Positions 25,483 to 34,707 of a stretch of DNA of 58,211 bases are shown piece after piece. Every line of letters starts with the position of its first letter. Positions within the stretch are counted from its first letter, which is position 1. The notes under the pieces are model-generated. The model was not told the DNA's origin and ran no database searches. It was given only the letters and a program-made list of their open reading frames with translations. The stretch covers positions 65,891-124,101 of the forward strand of contig NZ_FKBR01000033.1 of the NCBI RefSeq assembly GCF_900078335.1, given 5' to 3'. The position numbers and the translations under genes were made by a program. This stretch comes from Bordetella trematum (GTDB taxonomy: Bacteria > Pseudomonadota > Gammaproteobacteria > Burkholderiales > Burkholderiaceae_B).

Positions 25483-27135
25483 ATGGAAGCATCCGCGCAT
25501 AAGGACACCTTCGCCCGCGATCATCTGCCGCCGCCGCAGCTCTGGCCGGAATTGCTGCTCGATGGACCGGACACGCGCTATCCCGCGCGCCTGAATTGCG
25601 CTGTCGAACTGGTGGATGCCATGGTGGGGCAGGGCCGAGGCGAACGCACGGCGTTGCGCTGGCCCACGCCGCAGGGCCAGGCCAGCATGAGCTACGCCGA
25701 GCTGCAGACGCTGACCAACCGCATTGCGCACGTGCTGCAGGAGGACATGAAACTGGTGCCCGGCAATCGTGTGCTGCTGCGCGGGCCGAACCATCCCATG
25801 ATGGCGGCAGCCTGGCTGGGCGCCATCAAGGCCGGCATGGTGACGGTGCCGACCATGCCCCTGCTGCGCGCCAAGGAGCTCAAACAGATCATCGACAAGG
25901 CCCAGGTGCAGGCGGTGCTGTGCGATGTGCGCCTGAACGAGGAGGTGCGCCTGTGCCAGGACCCGGGCAGCGAGTATTTCTGTCCCGATCTGGCGCAGGT
26001 GGTGTATTTCAATGACAGCGCTCCGCAGGCCCTGGATCAGCTGGTTGCCGGCAAGCCGGCCGCATTCCAGGCCTGCGATACGGCGGCCGATGACGTCTGC
26101 CTGATTGCCTTTACCAGCGGCACCACGGGTGCGCCCAAGGGCTGCATGCACTTTCATCGCGACGTGCTGGCCATGTGCGATCTGTTTCCGCGCCATGTGA
26201 TCCGCCCCGGGCCGCAGGATATCTTCTGCGGTACGCCGCCGCTGGCCTTTACCTTCGGTCTGGGCGGGCTGCTGTGCTTTCCCTTGCGGGTCGGAGCCAG
26301 TTGCGTGCTGGCCGAGAAGCTCACGCCGGCCGGCCTGCTGGAACTGATCCAGGATTTCCGCGCCACCATCGTTTTTACCGCACCCACCTTCTATCGCCAG
26401 ATGGCGCCCCTGGCCGGCCAGTACCGGCTGGATAGTCTGAAGACCTGCGTGTCGGCCGGCGAGGCCCTGCCGGACGCCACCCGCAAGCTCTGGAAGGCGG
26501 CCAGCGGCATCGAAATGATCGACGGCATCGGCGGCACCGAGATGATCCACGTGTTTGTCTCCAGCCCGCCCGAAGAGGTGCGCGCCGGCGCCATCGGCAA
26601 GGTGGTGCCGGGCTATGTGGCGCAGGTGGTCGATGAGTTCATGCAGCCGGTGCCCAACGGCACGCCCGGGCGCCTGGCGGTCAAGGGGCCGACCGGCTGT
26701 CGCTATCTCGCCGATGCGCGCCAGGAGCGCTTCGTGCAGCAGGGCTGGAACCTGCCGGGAGACACGTTTGTGCAGGATGACGACGGCTACCTGTACTACC
26801 AGGCGCGCAACGACGACATGATCATCTCGGCCGGCTACAACATCGCCGGCCCCGAGGTCGAGGACGCCTTGCTGCGTCACGAGGCGGTGGCCGAATGCGG
26901 CGTGGTCGGCAAGGACGATGACGAACGCGGACAGGTGGTCGCGGCGTTCGTGGTGCTCAAGCCGGGCTACGACGAGACGCCTGAAATGGCCGCGGCCCTG
27001 CAGAACTACGTCAAGGCGACCATCGCGCCCTACAAATACCCGCGCGTGCTGGAGTTCGTCGAGGCCTTGCCGCGCACCGAGACCGGCAAGCTGCAACGTT
27101 TCGTGTTGCGCCGCCTGGCCGGGGGGGCCGGCTGA
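25483..27135 (+). CDS. Aryl-CoA ligase (probable 2-aminobenzoate-CoA ligase)
   Basis: This 550-residue enzyme of the ANL superfamily activates an aromatic acid with ATP and CoA. The P-loop is FTSGTTGAPKG, the adenylation core shows GIGGTEM, and the C-terminal hinge and catalytic lysine are in LPRTETGKLQR. It resembles the benzoate and 2-aminobenzoate-CoA ligase branch. The substrate is inferred from the operon, with anthranilate favoured over benzoate or salicylate. AGGGGG precedes the start. The last codon overlaps the thioesterase start. Confidence 0.9.
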   Translation: MEASAHKDTFARDHLPPPQLWPELLLDGPDTRYPARLNCAVELVDAMVGQGRGERTALRWPTPQGQASMSYAELQTLTNRIAHVLQEDMKLVPGNRVLLRGPNHPMMAAAWLGAIKAGMVTVPTMPLLRAKELKQIIDKAQVQAVLCDVRLNEEVRLCQDPGSEYFCPDLAQVVYFNDSAPQALDQLVAGKPAAFQACDTAADDVCLIAFTSGTTGAPKGCMHFHRDVLAMCDLFPRHVIRPGPQDIFCGTPPLAFTFGLGGLLCFPLRVGASCVLAEKLTPAGLLELIQDFRATIVFTAPTFYRQMAPLAGQYRLDSLKTCVSAGEALPDATRKLWKAASGIEMIDGIGGTEMIHVFVSSPPEEVRAGAIGKVVPGYVAQVVDEFMQPVPNGTPGRLAVKGPTGCRYLADARQERFVQQGWNLPGDTFVQDDDGYLYYQARNDDMIISAGYNIAGPEVEDALLRHEAVAECGVVGKDDDERGQVVAAFVVLKPGYDETPEMAAALQNYVKATIAPYKYPRVLEFVEALPRTETGKLQRFVLRRLAGGAG

Positions 27136-27563
27136 TGGCGCGCGCCTATGACAGCCAGGTACGGATCCGCTTCCGGCATTGCGACCCGGCCGGCATCGTG
27201 TTCTACCCGCGCTACGTCGAGATCATCAACGATCTGGTCGAAGAGTGGTTCGAGCGCGGCCTGGGGCTGTCGTTTCACGCGCTGCACGTCGGGCGCGGCA
27301 TCGCCACGCCCACGGCGTCGCTGCAATGCGAGTTCCGTGCGCCCAGCCGCTGGCAGGAAACCCTGCGCCAGACCCTCTGGCTGCAGCGCCTGGGCAGGAC
27401 GTCGCTGCAGGCGGCCGTGCGTTTCGAGGGGCCGGACGGCCAGCTTCGCCTGGAGGCGGCCCTGGCCCTTGTCACCGTGGATATGCGCGACCTGCGCCCC
27501 ACGCCTTTGCCTGAAGATCTGCGCGCGAGCATGCAGGCGTTTCTGCTGCCCGGGCAGGATTGA
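27135..27563 (+). CDS. 4-hydroxybenzoyl-CoA-thioesterase-type hotdog protein
   Basis: This 142-residue hotdog-fold thioesterase has the catalytic motif HCDPAGIVFYPRY with D17 as the expected acid. In aromatic CoA operons such enzymes usually release CoA from dead-end thioesters and so protect the CoA pool. The start shares a base with the ligase stop. A run of seven guanines at 27121-27127 sits at the end of the ligase just before it. Confidence 0.9.
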   Translation: MARAYDSQVRIRFRHCDPAGIVFYPRYVEIINDLVEEWFERGLGLSFHALHVGRGIATPTASLQCEFRAPSRWQETLRQTLWLQRLGRTSLQAAVRFEGPDGQLRLEAALALVTVDMRDLRPTPLPEDLRASMQAFLLPGQD

Positions 27564-27583
27564 TACAAAAGGATGAGATCGCT

Positions 27584-27988
27584 ATGAAGATTCTGCAACC
27601 GCCGGATTGGCTGGCGCCGAGGGGTTACTCCAACGGCATGATGACCGAAATGACGGTTGGCTCGCGCCTGCTCTTCGTGGGCGGACAGATCGGCTGGAAC
27701 GGCCAGCAGCAGTTCGAGACCGATGACTTTGCGCTGCAGGTGCGCCAGGCGCTGGAGAACGTGGTCGCGGTGCTGAAGGAGGGTGGCGCGGGGCCGCAGC
27801 ACATCGTGCGCCTGAACTGGTATGTGAAGAACAAGCAGGCGTACGTGGCGGCCTATCCCGAGATCGGCAGGCATTACCGCGAAGTGATCGGCCGGCACTT
27901 CCCGCCGATGACCGCTTTCGAGGTGGCCGATCTGGTCGAGGATCGCGCCCTGGTCGAGATCGAGGTTACTGCGGTGGTGCCGGCCTAG
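27584..27988 (+). CDS. Rid-family (YjgF/UK114) protein lacking the catalytic arginine
   Basis: This is a 134-residue Rid-fold protein, with the family core LLFVGGQIGW and VEIEVTAVVP. Canonical RidA imine deaminases have an arginine in the PARS segment; here the aligned stretch is PPMTAFEV with no arginine, so ordinary 2-iminoacid deamination is not expected. Being last in an anthranilate-type operon, it might bind or process an enamine or imine intermediate formed when the amino group is lost. That is inference. The start at 27584 is supported by AAGGATG. Its stop overlaps the convergent DUF342 gene. Confidence 0.85.
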   Translation: MKILQPPDWLAPRGYSNGMMTEMTVGSRLLFVGGQIGWNGQQQFETDDFALQVRQALENVVAVLKEGGAGPQHIVRLNWYVKNKQAYVAAYPEIGRHYREVIGRHFPPMTAFEVADLVEDRALVEIEVTAVVPA

Positions 27989-29628
27989 CGCAACACGACC
28001 TGGCCGGCCTCGGGATCCAGTTCGGCACGAGCGCCGGCCATGTCTTCCAGAATCTCCAGGCGCTTGCCGCCTACCATCAGGGTGACGCCGCCGTGCAGGC
28101 GCCTTGCGGCGACCACCGTGGCGTCCGTCAGCGGGTTGAGCAAGGCGTTGAGCTGCTGTTCGTCCATGGCCAGTTGCGCCTGTTCACCGGCCACGCGGGC
28201 CAGGGTGGCGCGGGCGCGCTCGCTCATGCCGTTGGTGTCGCGTGCCGGATTCTCGCGCAGGAACAGCATCAGTTTCTCCAGCTTGGCCTGTTCTTCCTGG
28301 AGCCCGGCACGGCGTTGTTGCAGCGCTTCGCGCCGGGCCGCCGCGTGCGGGTGCAGGCCGACGGCCACCAGGGTGGGCACGGCCGCCAGCGAGCCGATGC
28401 TGCCAGCCCTGACGGCGCGTGCGGCGTGGGTTTCGCCGCCGGTGATCACGCCCAGGGGGCTGTTGGACGCGCCGACGGTGACGCCTTCGCCGGCATAGAT
28501 GCGGCTTTGGCGGATCTCGCGCTCGGCGGCCACGCTCTTGTCGGCGTTGACCACGGCGTTCTCGATGAAGCGGGCCTTGACCGAACCGCCGGCGGTGATG
28601 TGGGCGCTGCGTGCCGGGCCAGCCTCGGCGTCGCCGGGGCGCGAGGCATGGCGACGCTCGGCCAGGCCGATGATGCCGCCATTGACGTTGATGTTGCCGC
28701 CGGCCTGCACGCGCGCGGCTTCGATGGTGCCCAGCACCACGACGTCGCCGCTTACGCGTACCTGCATCCCTGCGGCGATGTCGCCACGCACCTTGAGGGT
28801 GCCGTCGAACTGGATGTTGCCGGTGGCCAGATCGACCCGTTCGACCTCGACCAGGGAATTGACCAGGACCCCCTGCGGCACCACCATCGGCGAGCCGGCA
28901 TTGGCGGCGCGCAGCAGATCCGGATCGTCGGGATCCGGCTCCACGCCGGTGAGATTGCGCGCGAAGGGCGTGTCCGGCACCGCGACGGGCGGCACCGCCT
29001 CGCCCAGCACGTTCAGGCCGGGCTGGCCTTGCTCGGCCGGCATGCGGCGCATCAGCGGCGTGCCGGGAGCGACCAGGGTCAGGTTGCCGAGCTCGCGGTA
29101 GTCGACCGGAGTGCTGTCATCGTCTTCCTGCTGGCGTGTCTTGAGCGCTTCCAGCAAGCTGACGAAGCGGGCGGGCGTGCCGGCGGTCGGGGCGGTGCCC
29201 TGGGCGATCAGGACGCTGCCGCGCCCGGCCTCCAGGGCCTGGTCCAGGGCGCGTTCGCGCAGGCCATACACCACGCCCAGCGTTTGAAGCTCGTCCTGCA
29301 CTTGAGCCAGGCCGACCGGCAGGCCGCCGCGTGGCGGCGTCAGGCTCAGCAGCACCGACATCCGGTCGGGCGAGATTTCCAGCTCGAAGCTGCCGTCATG
29401 CACTTCGCCGATGGCCGCCAGCACCGGTTCGGCGCTTTCCCGACAGGCCTCGATGAAATTCACCGCGCTGCCCTGATCCAGCACGCCCGCATCCCAGCCC
29501 CGCGTCTGCAGCGCGGCCAGCAGATCCGGCCACGCTGGCGCGGCGACGCCTTCATGCGGGGTGTAGGCGGCGACCAGGGTGTTGGTGCCGGCAGGGCGTC
29601 TCAGGTCTAACGTGGTGTCGGCAGTCAT
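27985..29628 (-). CDS. DUF342 (FapA-type) protein
   Basis: This 547-residue protein has a central beta-helix-like DUF342 region in which many short strands repeat the pattern V-x-G-x-I/V (for example VRGDIAAGMQVRVSGDVVVLG). A C-terminal coiled coil (~455-510, alanine, glutamate and glutamine-rich) follows. DUF342 proteins are poorly characterised and some have been linked to polysaccharide or cell-surface regulation. The start at 29628 has a strong GGAG, and the longer frame runs into hemL. It is convergent with, and overlaps by 4 bp, the last gene of the aryl-CoA operon. Confidence 0.85.
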   Translation of the reverse strand: MTADTTLDLRRPAGTNTLVAAYTPHEGVAAPAWPDLLAALQTRGWDAGVLDQGSAVNFIEACRESAEPVLAAIGEVHDGSFELEISPDRMSVLLSLTPPRGGLPVGLAQVQDELQTLGVVYGLRERALDQALEAGRGSVLIAQGTAPTAGTPARFVSLLEALKTRQQEDDDSTPVDYRELGNLTLVAPGTPLMRRMPAEQGQPGLNVLGEAVPPVAVPDTPFARNLTGVEPDPDDPDLLRAANAGSPMVVPQGVLVNSLVEVERVDLATGNIQFDGTLKVRGDIAAGMQVRVSGDVVVLGTIEAARVQAGGNINVNGGIIGLAERRHASRPGDAEAGPARSAHITAGGSVKARFIENAVVNADKSVAAEREIRQSRIYAGEGVTVGASNSPLGVITGGETHAARAVRAGSIGSLAAVPTLVAVGLHPHAAARREALQQRRAGLQEEQAKLEKLMLFLRENPARDTNGMSERARATLARVAGEQAQLAMDEQQLNALLNPLTDATVVAARRLHGGVTLMVGGKRLEILEDMAGARAELDPEAGQVVLR

Positions 29629-29735
29629 CGGTTCTCCTGGCCTGCGCCCACGCTCGGGGCGGACGAAGGGAGTGGCAAAAGAGAAGCAATATTTAGAAAT
29701 ACAAAGACATATTAAGCCATACCATTGGCGCGGGC

Positions 29736-29761
29736 AAAAAAACCCCCGGCCGGGCCGGGGG
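29736..29761 (-). terminator. Rho-independent terminator of hemL operon
   Basis: An 8-bp GC stem (CCCCCGGC, 3-base loop, GCCGGGGG) is followed on the minus strand by seven T. It lies 18 bp beyond the hemL stop. Confidence 0.9.
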
Positions 29762-29779
29762 TGTCTATGGCGGGCAGGT

Positions 29780-31069
29780 TCAGGCGGCTTGCCTGATTTC
29801 CCGGAAGGCCTCCTCGGCCTTGTCCAGCGTGGCCTGCAGCACGGCGTCATCGTGGGTGGCCGAGACGAAGCCGGCCTCGAAGGCCGAGGGCGCGAAGTGC
29901 ACGCCGCGCGCCAGCATGGCGTGGAAGAAACGCTTGAAGGCTTCTCCATCGCAGCTTGATGCTTCGGCGAAGGAGGCCGGCACCTCGGCGCGGAAATACA
30001 TGCCAAACATGCCGCCGACGCTGTCGGCGCTGAACGGCACGCCCGCTGCCCGGGCGCGTTCGGCCAGGCCCAGGGCCAGGCGTTCGGTGCGGGCCGACAG
30101 GTCTTCGTAGAAGCCCGGCTGGCCGATCAGGCGCAACGTCGCCAGGCCGGCGGCCACTGCCACCGGGTTGCCCGACAGGGTGCCGGCCTGATAGACCCCG
30201 CCCAGCGGCGCAATGTGACGCATCAGGTCGGCCCGGCCGCCAAAGGCGCCGACCGGCATGCCGCCGCCGATCACCTTGGCCAGCGTGGTCAGGTCCGGAC
30301 GGACGCCGGTCAGGCCTTGCACGCCTTGCGGGCCGACCCGGAAACCGGTCATGACTTCGTCGAAGATCAGCACGCTGCCGTGCCCGGTGCACAGCTCGCG
30401 CAGGCCCTCGAGAAAACCCTGCGCCGGTTTGATCAGGTTCATGTTGCCGGCCACCGGTTCGACGATGACGCAGGCGATGTCCTGGCCGTGTTCGGCAAAG
30501 GCAGACTGCACGGCCGGCAGGTTGTTGAAATCCAGGGTGATGGTGTGGGCGACGAACTCGGGCGGCACGCCGGCCGAACTGGGGTTGCCCAGCGTCAGCA
30601 GCCCGGAGCCGGCTTTCACGAGCAGGCTGTCGGAGTGGCCGTGGTAGCAGCCTTCGAACTTGATGATCTTGTTGCGGCCGGTGGCGCCGCGCGCCAGCCG
30701 GATGGCCGTCATGGTGGCTTCGGTGCCCGAACTGACCAGGCGCACCTGTTCGAGCGAGGGCAGGCGCTCGATGAGCAGTTCGGCCAGCTTGACCTCGGCC
30801 TCGGTGGGCGCGCCGAAAGACAGGCCTGCGGTCGCGGCGTCCTGGACGGCACGCACGACTTCGGGGTGGGCGTGGCCCAGGATCGCCGGGCCCCAGGAGC
30901 CGATGTAGTCGATGTACTGCGTACCCTCGGCGTCCCAGATGTACGGGCCCTGGGCGCGCTCGATGAAGCGCGGCGTGCCGCCTACCGAGCGGAAGGCCCG
31001 CACGGGCGAGTTGACGCCGCCAGGGATGCTGCGGCTGGCGCGTTCGAAGAGTTCAGCGTTTCGGGACAT
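29780..31069 (-). CDS. hemL: Glutamate-1-semialdehyde 2,1-aminomutase
   Basis: HemL makes 5-aminolevulinate from glutamate-1-semialdehyde in the C5 tetrapyrrole pathway. The 429-residue length is standard. PLP features are SSGTEATM, the CYHGHSD loop, FDEVMTGFR and the Schiff-base lysine K265 in LAKVIGGG. It is the last gene of a thiD-thiE-hemL unit (3 bp after thiE) that ends at a clear terminator. Confidence 0.97.
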   Translation of the reverse strand: MSRNAELFERASRSIPGGVNSPVRAFRSVGGTPRFIERAQGPYIWDAEGTQYIDYIGSWGPAILGHAHPEVVRAVQDAATAGLSFGAPTEAEVKLAELLIERLPSLEQVRLVSSGTEATMTAIRLARGATGRNKIIKFEGCYHGHSDSLLVKAGSGLLTLGNPSSAGVPPEFVAHTITLDFNNLPAVQSAFAEHGQDIACVIVEPVAGNMNLIKPAQGFLEGLRELCTGHGSVLIFDEVMTGFRVGPQGVQGLTGVRPDLTTLAKVIGGGMPVGAFGGRADLMRHIAPLGGVYQAGTLSGNPVAVAAGLATLRLIGQPGFYEDLSARTERLALGLAERARAAGVPFSADSVGGMFGMYFRAEVPASFAEASSCDGEAFKRFFHAMLARGVHFAPSAFEAGFVSATHDDAVLQATLDKAEEAFREIRQAA

Positions 31070-31072
31070 GGC

Positions 31073-31726
31073 TTAGGCTCGGCTGGAAGTGAAGGGCGCA
31101 GCGCAGGCCTGAGCCGCGCTGCGGATGTCCGGGGCCTCGAAGAGGCCGGTGATGACGGCAATGCTGTCGGCTCCGGCGGCCGCCACTTGGGCGGCATTGG
31201 CCGGGGTGATGCCGCCGATGGCTACCACTGCCGGGCGGGGCGCGGCGCAGGCGGCAACCTGGGCCGCGGCCTGGCCCAGCAGACTGAGCGGGGCGTGGGT
31301 GGCCTGGGGCTTGGTGGGCGAGGGGAACACCGCGCCAAACGCCACATAGTCGGCGCCTTCGGCCAGCAGGGCCTGGGCGCGCGGCAGGTCGGCGTAGCAG
31401 GACACGCCCAGCAGCAGGCCCGGGGCGGCGGCGCGCACCTCGGCCAGGCTGGCGTCGTCGCGGCCCAGGTGGGCCCCATCGGCGCCGGCCTCTACGGCGC
31501 AGCGCCAGTCGTCATTGACGATGAACAGCACGCCCAGCTCCCGGCACAGGGGAGCCAGCTCGCGCGCCTGGGCCAGACGCGCGGCCGGGTTGAGGTGCTT
31601 GCGGCGCAATTGCAGGGCGCGCATGCCGCCAGCCGCCGCCTGGCGTACGGCGTCCAGCAGGCGGGCGGTGTCATCCCATTCGGGGGTGACGCCGTACAGG
31701 CCACGGGGGAAACGGGGAGCGTTCAT
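31073..31726 (-). CDS. thiE: Thiamine-phosphate synthase
   Basis: This 217-residue TIM-barrel enzyme joins HMP-diphosphate and thiazole phosphate. The family signatures are LQLRRK, VNDDWR, GAHLGRDD, GVSCY, and GAVFPSPTK followed by AIGGI. The start at 31726 overlaps thiD by 4 bp. It is the canonical ThiE, distinct from the ThiE-like half of the Nudix fusion at 5446-6411. Confidence 0.94.
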   Translation of the reverse strand: MNAPRFPRGLYGVTPEWDDTARLLDAVRQAAAGGMRALQLRRKHLNPAARLAQARELAPLCRELGVLFIVNDDWRCAVEAGADGAHLGRDDASLAEVRAAAPGLLLGVSCYADLPRAQALLAEGADYVAFGAVFPSPTKPQATHAPLSLLGQAAAQVAACAAPRPAVVAIGGITPANAAQVAAAGADSIAVITGLFEAPDIRSAAQACAAPFTSSRA

Positions 31727-32529
31727 GGCAGCATCCGGTTGGGGATCGGGCGGCCCATGCCTGCCGCGAAGCTGGCGGCCAGCCCCTGCTCGGCATGGGC
31801 CAGGGCTTGCTCGACGGCTTGCGGCATGCTGGCGCCGCCGGCCAGATAGGCGGCAGCGGCTGCCGCCAGCAGACCACCGCTGTCGCTGCTGCGCGCCGGC
31901 GGCGTCTGCCAGTTCCAGGTGTGCTGGCTGCCATCGCTGCCGACCAGCAGGTTGACCAGATGCCCCGGACGCAGCGGGCTGCCCAGCACCAGCGCCCATT
32001 GGGCGCCGCCGGCCAGCATGGCATGGGCGGGCGTGGGCGAGCCGGAGGTGTCGATGCTGCCGTCGGCCTGCCATTGCGCCAGGCGCATGTGCTCGACCAC
32101 CACCAGATCGGTTTGCGGCAGCACCAGCTCCAGCGTGGCGGCCAGCATTTCCTCGGCGTCATCCTGTTCGGCGGCATCCTGGGGCAGCGGCGCCCGCGGG
32201 CCCAGGTGCAGTACCAGCGGCACCTGACTGTAGTCGGCCGCCAGCTGGGCCACCACGCTGGCGGTCTCGGGCGTGAACATGGCGCCGACCTTGATCGCCT
32301 GCACGGGCATGTCCTCCAGCAGGCAGCGCGCCTGGTCGTCCAGCAGGTCGGATGCGGTGGGATGGATGTCCTCGATGCCGGCGGTGTCCTGCACCGTCAG
32401 GGCGGTCACCGTGGCCAGGCCATGGCAGCCCAACCGGGCACAGGTCACCGCGTCGGCCGGCAGGCCGTCGGCGCCGGTGGGGTCCAGGGGACCCAGAATC
32501 AGTACGATAGGGGGAGTAACAGCGGTCAC
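31723..32529 (-). CDS. thiD: Hydroxymethylpyrimidine/phosphomethylpyrimidine kinase
   Basis: This is a 268-residue ribokinase-fold enzyme of thiamine synthesis. The N-terminal substrate motif is GPLDPTGADGLPADAVTC, a variant of the usual SDPSGGAGIQAD. TALTVQDT and the conserved AIKVGAMFT follow. The C-terminal anion-hole segment is DSGGLLAAAAAAYLAGG, where standard ThiD has GTGCT..A; the family glycine-rich turn is weakly conserved. The assignment rests on both sequence and position beside thiE. Confidence 0.88.
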   Translation of the reverse strand: MTAVTPPIVLILGPLDPTGADGLPADAVTCARLGCHGLATVTALTVQDTAGIEDIHPTASDLLDDQARCLLEDMPVQAIKVGAMFTPETASVVAQLAADYSQVPLVLHLGPRAPLPQDAAEQDDAEEMLAATLELVLPQTDLVVVEHMRLAQWQADGSIDTSGSPTPAHAMLAGGAQWALVLGSPLRPGHLVNLLVGSDGSQHTWNWQTPPARSSDSGGLLAAAAAAYLAGGASMPQAVEQALAHAEQGLAASFAAGMGRPIPNRMLP

Positions 32530-32674
32530 GGAGGGGGAGGACAGAGCAGGAAACCCTCATTTGCTTTACATCAGAGGGGCTTCCGGCGGGGTTTCGGTAA
32601 GATATGCCCATTCTAATGGATGCTTCTGTCGCTTTGGCCCCCCCGGGCCACGGGCGCTGGGGCAAGAGAGAACT

Positions 32675-32839
32675 ATGCGTACTTGGATGTGTCTTATCTG
32701 TGGCTGGGTTTATGACGAAGAATCGGGTCTGCCCGATGAAGGGATTGCCCCGGGCACCCGCTGGGAGGATGTTCCTCCCAATTGGGTCTGTCCCGAATGT
32801 GGCGCCCGCAAGGAAGATTTCGAACTGATGGAAATCTGA
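32675..32839 (+). CDS. Rubredoxin
   Basis: This 54-residue one-iron protein has two knuckles, CLICG and CPECG, and the conserved WVYD and FELMEI. It is an electron carrier whose partner is not visible here. It diverges from thiD across a 145-bp promoter region. It is too small to be mistaken for another family. Confidence 0.96.
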   Translation: MRTWMCLICGWVYDEESGLPDEGIAPGTRWEDVPPNWVCPECGARKEDFELMEI

Positions 32840-32916
32840 CACGTCGGCTCGCCCGACGGCGCTGGGCGGCGATGACGCCGGCCTGATGCGCGATTCAACC
32901 CTTCTTGGAGATCGCG

Positions 32917-33513
32917 ATGACCGACACCCTCCGCCCGGAACCTGACGACACGCAGCCGTTGGCTACCGATTTTTCCAATCAATTCCTTCTGGCCATGCCC
33001 GGCATGGCCGACGAAAACCTCGCAGGCTCGGTGATCTATGTCTGCGAACACACTCCGCGCGGCGCGCTCGGGCTGGTGATCAACCGGCCCACCGAGCTGA
33101 CGCTGGCGTCCTTGTTCGAACGCATCGACCTGAAACTTGAAATCGGCCCGGTGGGCGACGCCAAGGTGTATTTCGGCGGCCCGGTGCAGACGGATCGCGG
33201 TTTCGTGCTGCATGCGCCGGCCGGCGACTACAGCTCCAGCATCCGGCTGGGCGAACTCGCCCTGACCACCTCGCGCGATGTGCTGCAGGCGGTGGCCGAT
33301 GGCAATGGCCCGGCACGCATGCTGGTGACCCTGGGGTATGCCGGCTGGGGCGCCGGCCAGCTCGAAAGCGAAATGAGCCAGAACGCCTGGCTCAATGTGC
33401 AGGCCGACGCTTCCATCATCTTCGATGTCCCTGCCGAAGATCGCTACCCGGCCGCCATGCGGCTGCTGGGCATCGATCCGCTCATGCTGGCGGGCGAAGC
33501 CGGACATGCCTGA
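32917..33513 (+). CDS. YqgE/AlgH family protein
   Basis: This 198-residue cytoplasmic protein of the UPF0301 family has the signatures FLLAMPGM, VIYVCEHTPRGALGLVINRP, VYFGGPV and LGYAGWGAGQLE. The function of the family is not established beyond an early link to alginate regulation. I used ATG 32917 because GGAG is six bases before it; a TTG at 32905 would add four residues. It overlaps ruvX by 8 bp, an arrangement common in proteobacteria. Confidence 0.95.
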   Translation: MTDTLRPEPDDTQPLATDFSNQFLLAMPGMADENLAGSVIYVCEHTPRGALGLVINRPTELTLASLFERIDLKLEIGPVGDAKVYFGGPVQTDRGFVLHAPAGDYSSSIRLGELALTTSRDVLQAVADGNGPARMLVTLGYAGWGAGQLESEMSQNAWLNVQADASIIFDVPAEDRYPAAMRLLGIDPLMLAGEAGHA

Positions 33514-33901
33514 AGAAACGCTGCTGGCCTTTGATTTCGGCGAGAAGAAAATCGGTATTGCCATCGGCAATACCCTGACGCGTCACGCGCGGCCGCTCGA
33601 GATCATTTTTTCCGAGCGCCGTGACGAACGCTTCGGACGCATTGGGCAATTGCTGCAGGAGTGGCAGCCCCAGCGGGTGGTGGTGGGGCTGGCCCTGAAC
33701 ACCGATGGCGGCGAACAGCCGGCCACTCAGCGCTGCCGCCGCTTCGCCAACCAGCTGCATGGTCGCTTCGGCCTGGAGGTCGAACTGGTCGATGAACGCG
33801 GCTCCAGCATGGAGGCCCAGCAACGCCTGGGCACGAATGCGCCGGACGACGCCATGGCGGCAGCGGTGATCCTGCAACGTTATCTGGATCGCCTGCCCTG
33901 A
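33506..33901 (+). CDS. ruvX: Holliday-junction resolvase-like / 16S rRNA processing nuclease
   Basis: This is a 131-residue RNase-H-fold protein (YqgF). The first active-site strand is LAFDFGEKKIGIAIG. VVGLALNTDGG and VDERGSSMEAQ carry the other acidic residues, and DAMAAAVILQ ends the core. It is involved in pre-16S rRNA 5' maturation. Its stop overlaps the first base of the next gene (TGATG). Confidence 0.95.
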   Translation: MPEETLLAFDFGEKKIGIAIGNTLTRHARPLEIIFSERRDERFGRIGQLLQEWQPQRVVVGLALNTDGGEQPATQRCRRFANQLHGRFGLEVELVDERGSSMEAQQRLGTNAPDDAMAAAVILQRYLDRLP

Positions 33902-34707
33902 TGCGCCGCTTCAACCCGCAGCTCGGCCCGCAGGGCGAGCTGCGTCATTTCCTGACCACAGAAGGGTTGTCGCGCGTGCAGCTGGAGGGCTTGCTGGACA
34001 GCGCCGCGCGCATGGCCGGCGCCCAGGTACCCGCCAGCCTGCAGGGACGCACGATCGGCCTGAGCGGGCTGGACGCGACGCTTGAGGGCATCATGGCGCG
34101 CGCCGTCAGGCGGCTGGGCGGAGGGCTTTGGGTCGGGGCGGATCCCCTGGCCAGGCCCGCAGATGCCCATGTGCTGGCCCACAAGGCCAGCGGTGCCGCC
34201 CATGGGTTGGCGCGCGGCCAGCCTCATGTCATCAATGCCGGCGACGGCTGGCATGCCAGGCCGCTGCCTGCGCTGGCCGACCTGCTGCATATCCGCCAGG
34301 CCAAAGGCGGGTTTACGGAGTTGCGCATCGCCCTGCTGGGAGATCTGCGCCATGACGGCCGCGGGCGCTGCCTGGTGCATGCCCTGACCACTCTGGGCGC
34401 GCCGCAACTGCGTCTGGCCACCGCGCGCGCGCTGCGGCCCGACGGGTTGGCGCAACTGGGGCTGAGCGCCCATGACGATACTGCCCAGGCGCTTGAGCAG
34501 GCTGATGTGGTCATCGACCTGGGTCTGCAGCCCGATGCGCTGGCGGTACTGCCCTCGGCGCGCGACTACGCCCGACGCTGGGGCCTGACGCCGGCCGCCA
34601 GAGCCTGCGCGCAGCCCGATGCGCTGTTTCTGGGCGACACGCCCGCCGCTGGCGTCGAAACCGCCGCCATGGCGGTGCTGCATACCCTGCTGGGAGCAAG
34701 GCCATGA
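33901..34707 (+). CDS. Degenerate aspartate carbamoyltransferase-like protein
   Basis: This 268-residue PyrB relative is about 50 residues shorter than usual. Non-catalytic landmarks remain: QLxxxGELRHFL-like start, SGAAH, VINAGDGWHA and LGDLRHDGRGR. The catalytic motifs are gone. STRTR is replaced by LDATLE, the SxxKGE loop is absent, HPTQ is RPLP, LRLQ is LGLQ, and HPGPxNRG is LGDTPAAG. It cannot be an ordinary ATCase. It may be structural, a scaffold for a true PyrB, or decaying. It overlaps pyrC' by 4 bp, as in the Pseudomonas pyrBC' operon. Confidence 0.85.
   Translation: MRRFNPQLGPQGELRHFLTTEGLSRVQLEGLLDSAARMAGAQVPASLQGRTIGLSGLDATLEGIMARAVRRLGGGLWVGADPLARPADAHVLAHKASGAAHGLARGQPHVINAGDGWHARPLPALADLLHIRQAKGGFTELRIALLGDLRHDGRGRCLVHALTTLGAPQLRLATARALRPDGLAQLGLSAHDDTAQALEQADVVIDLGLQPDALAVLPSARDYARRWGLTPAARACAQPDALFLGDTPAAGVETAAMAVLHTLLGARP

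Noticed and set aside
28093-29610. 505-residue plus-strand frame
   Set aside because: It is antisense to the DUF342 gene, which has a ribosome site and recognisable repeats.
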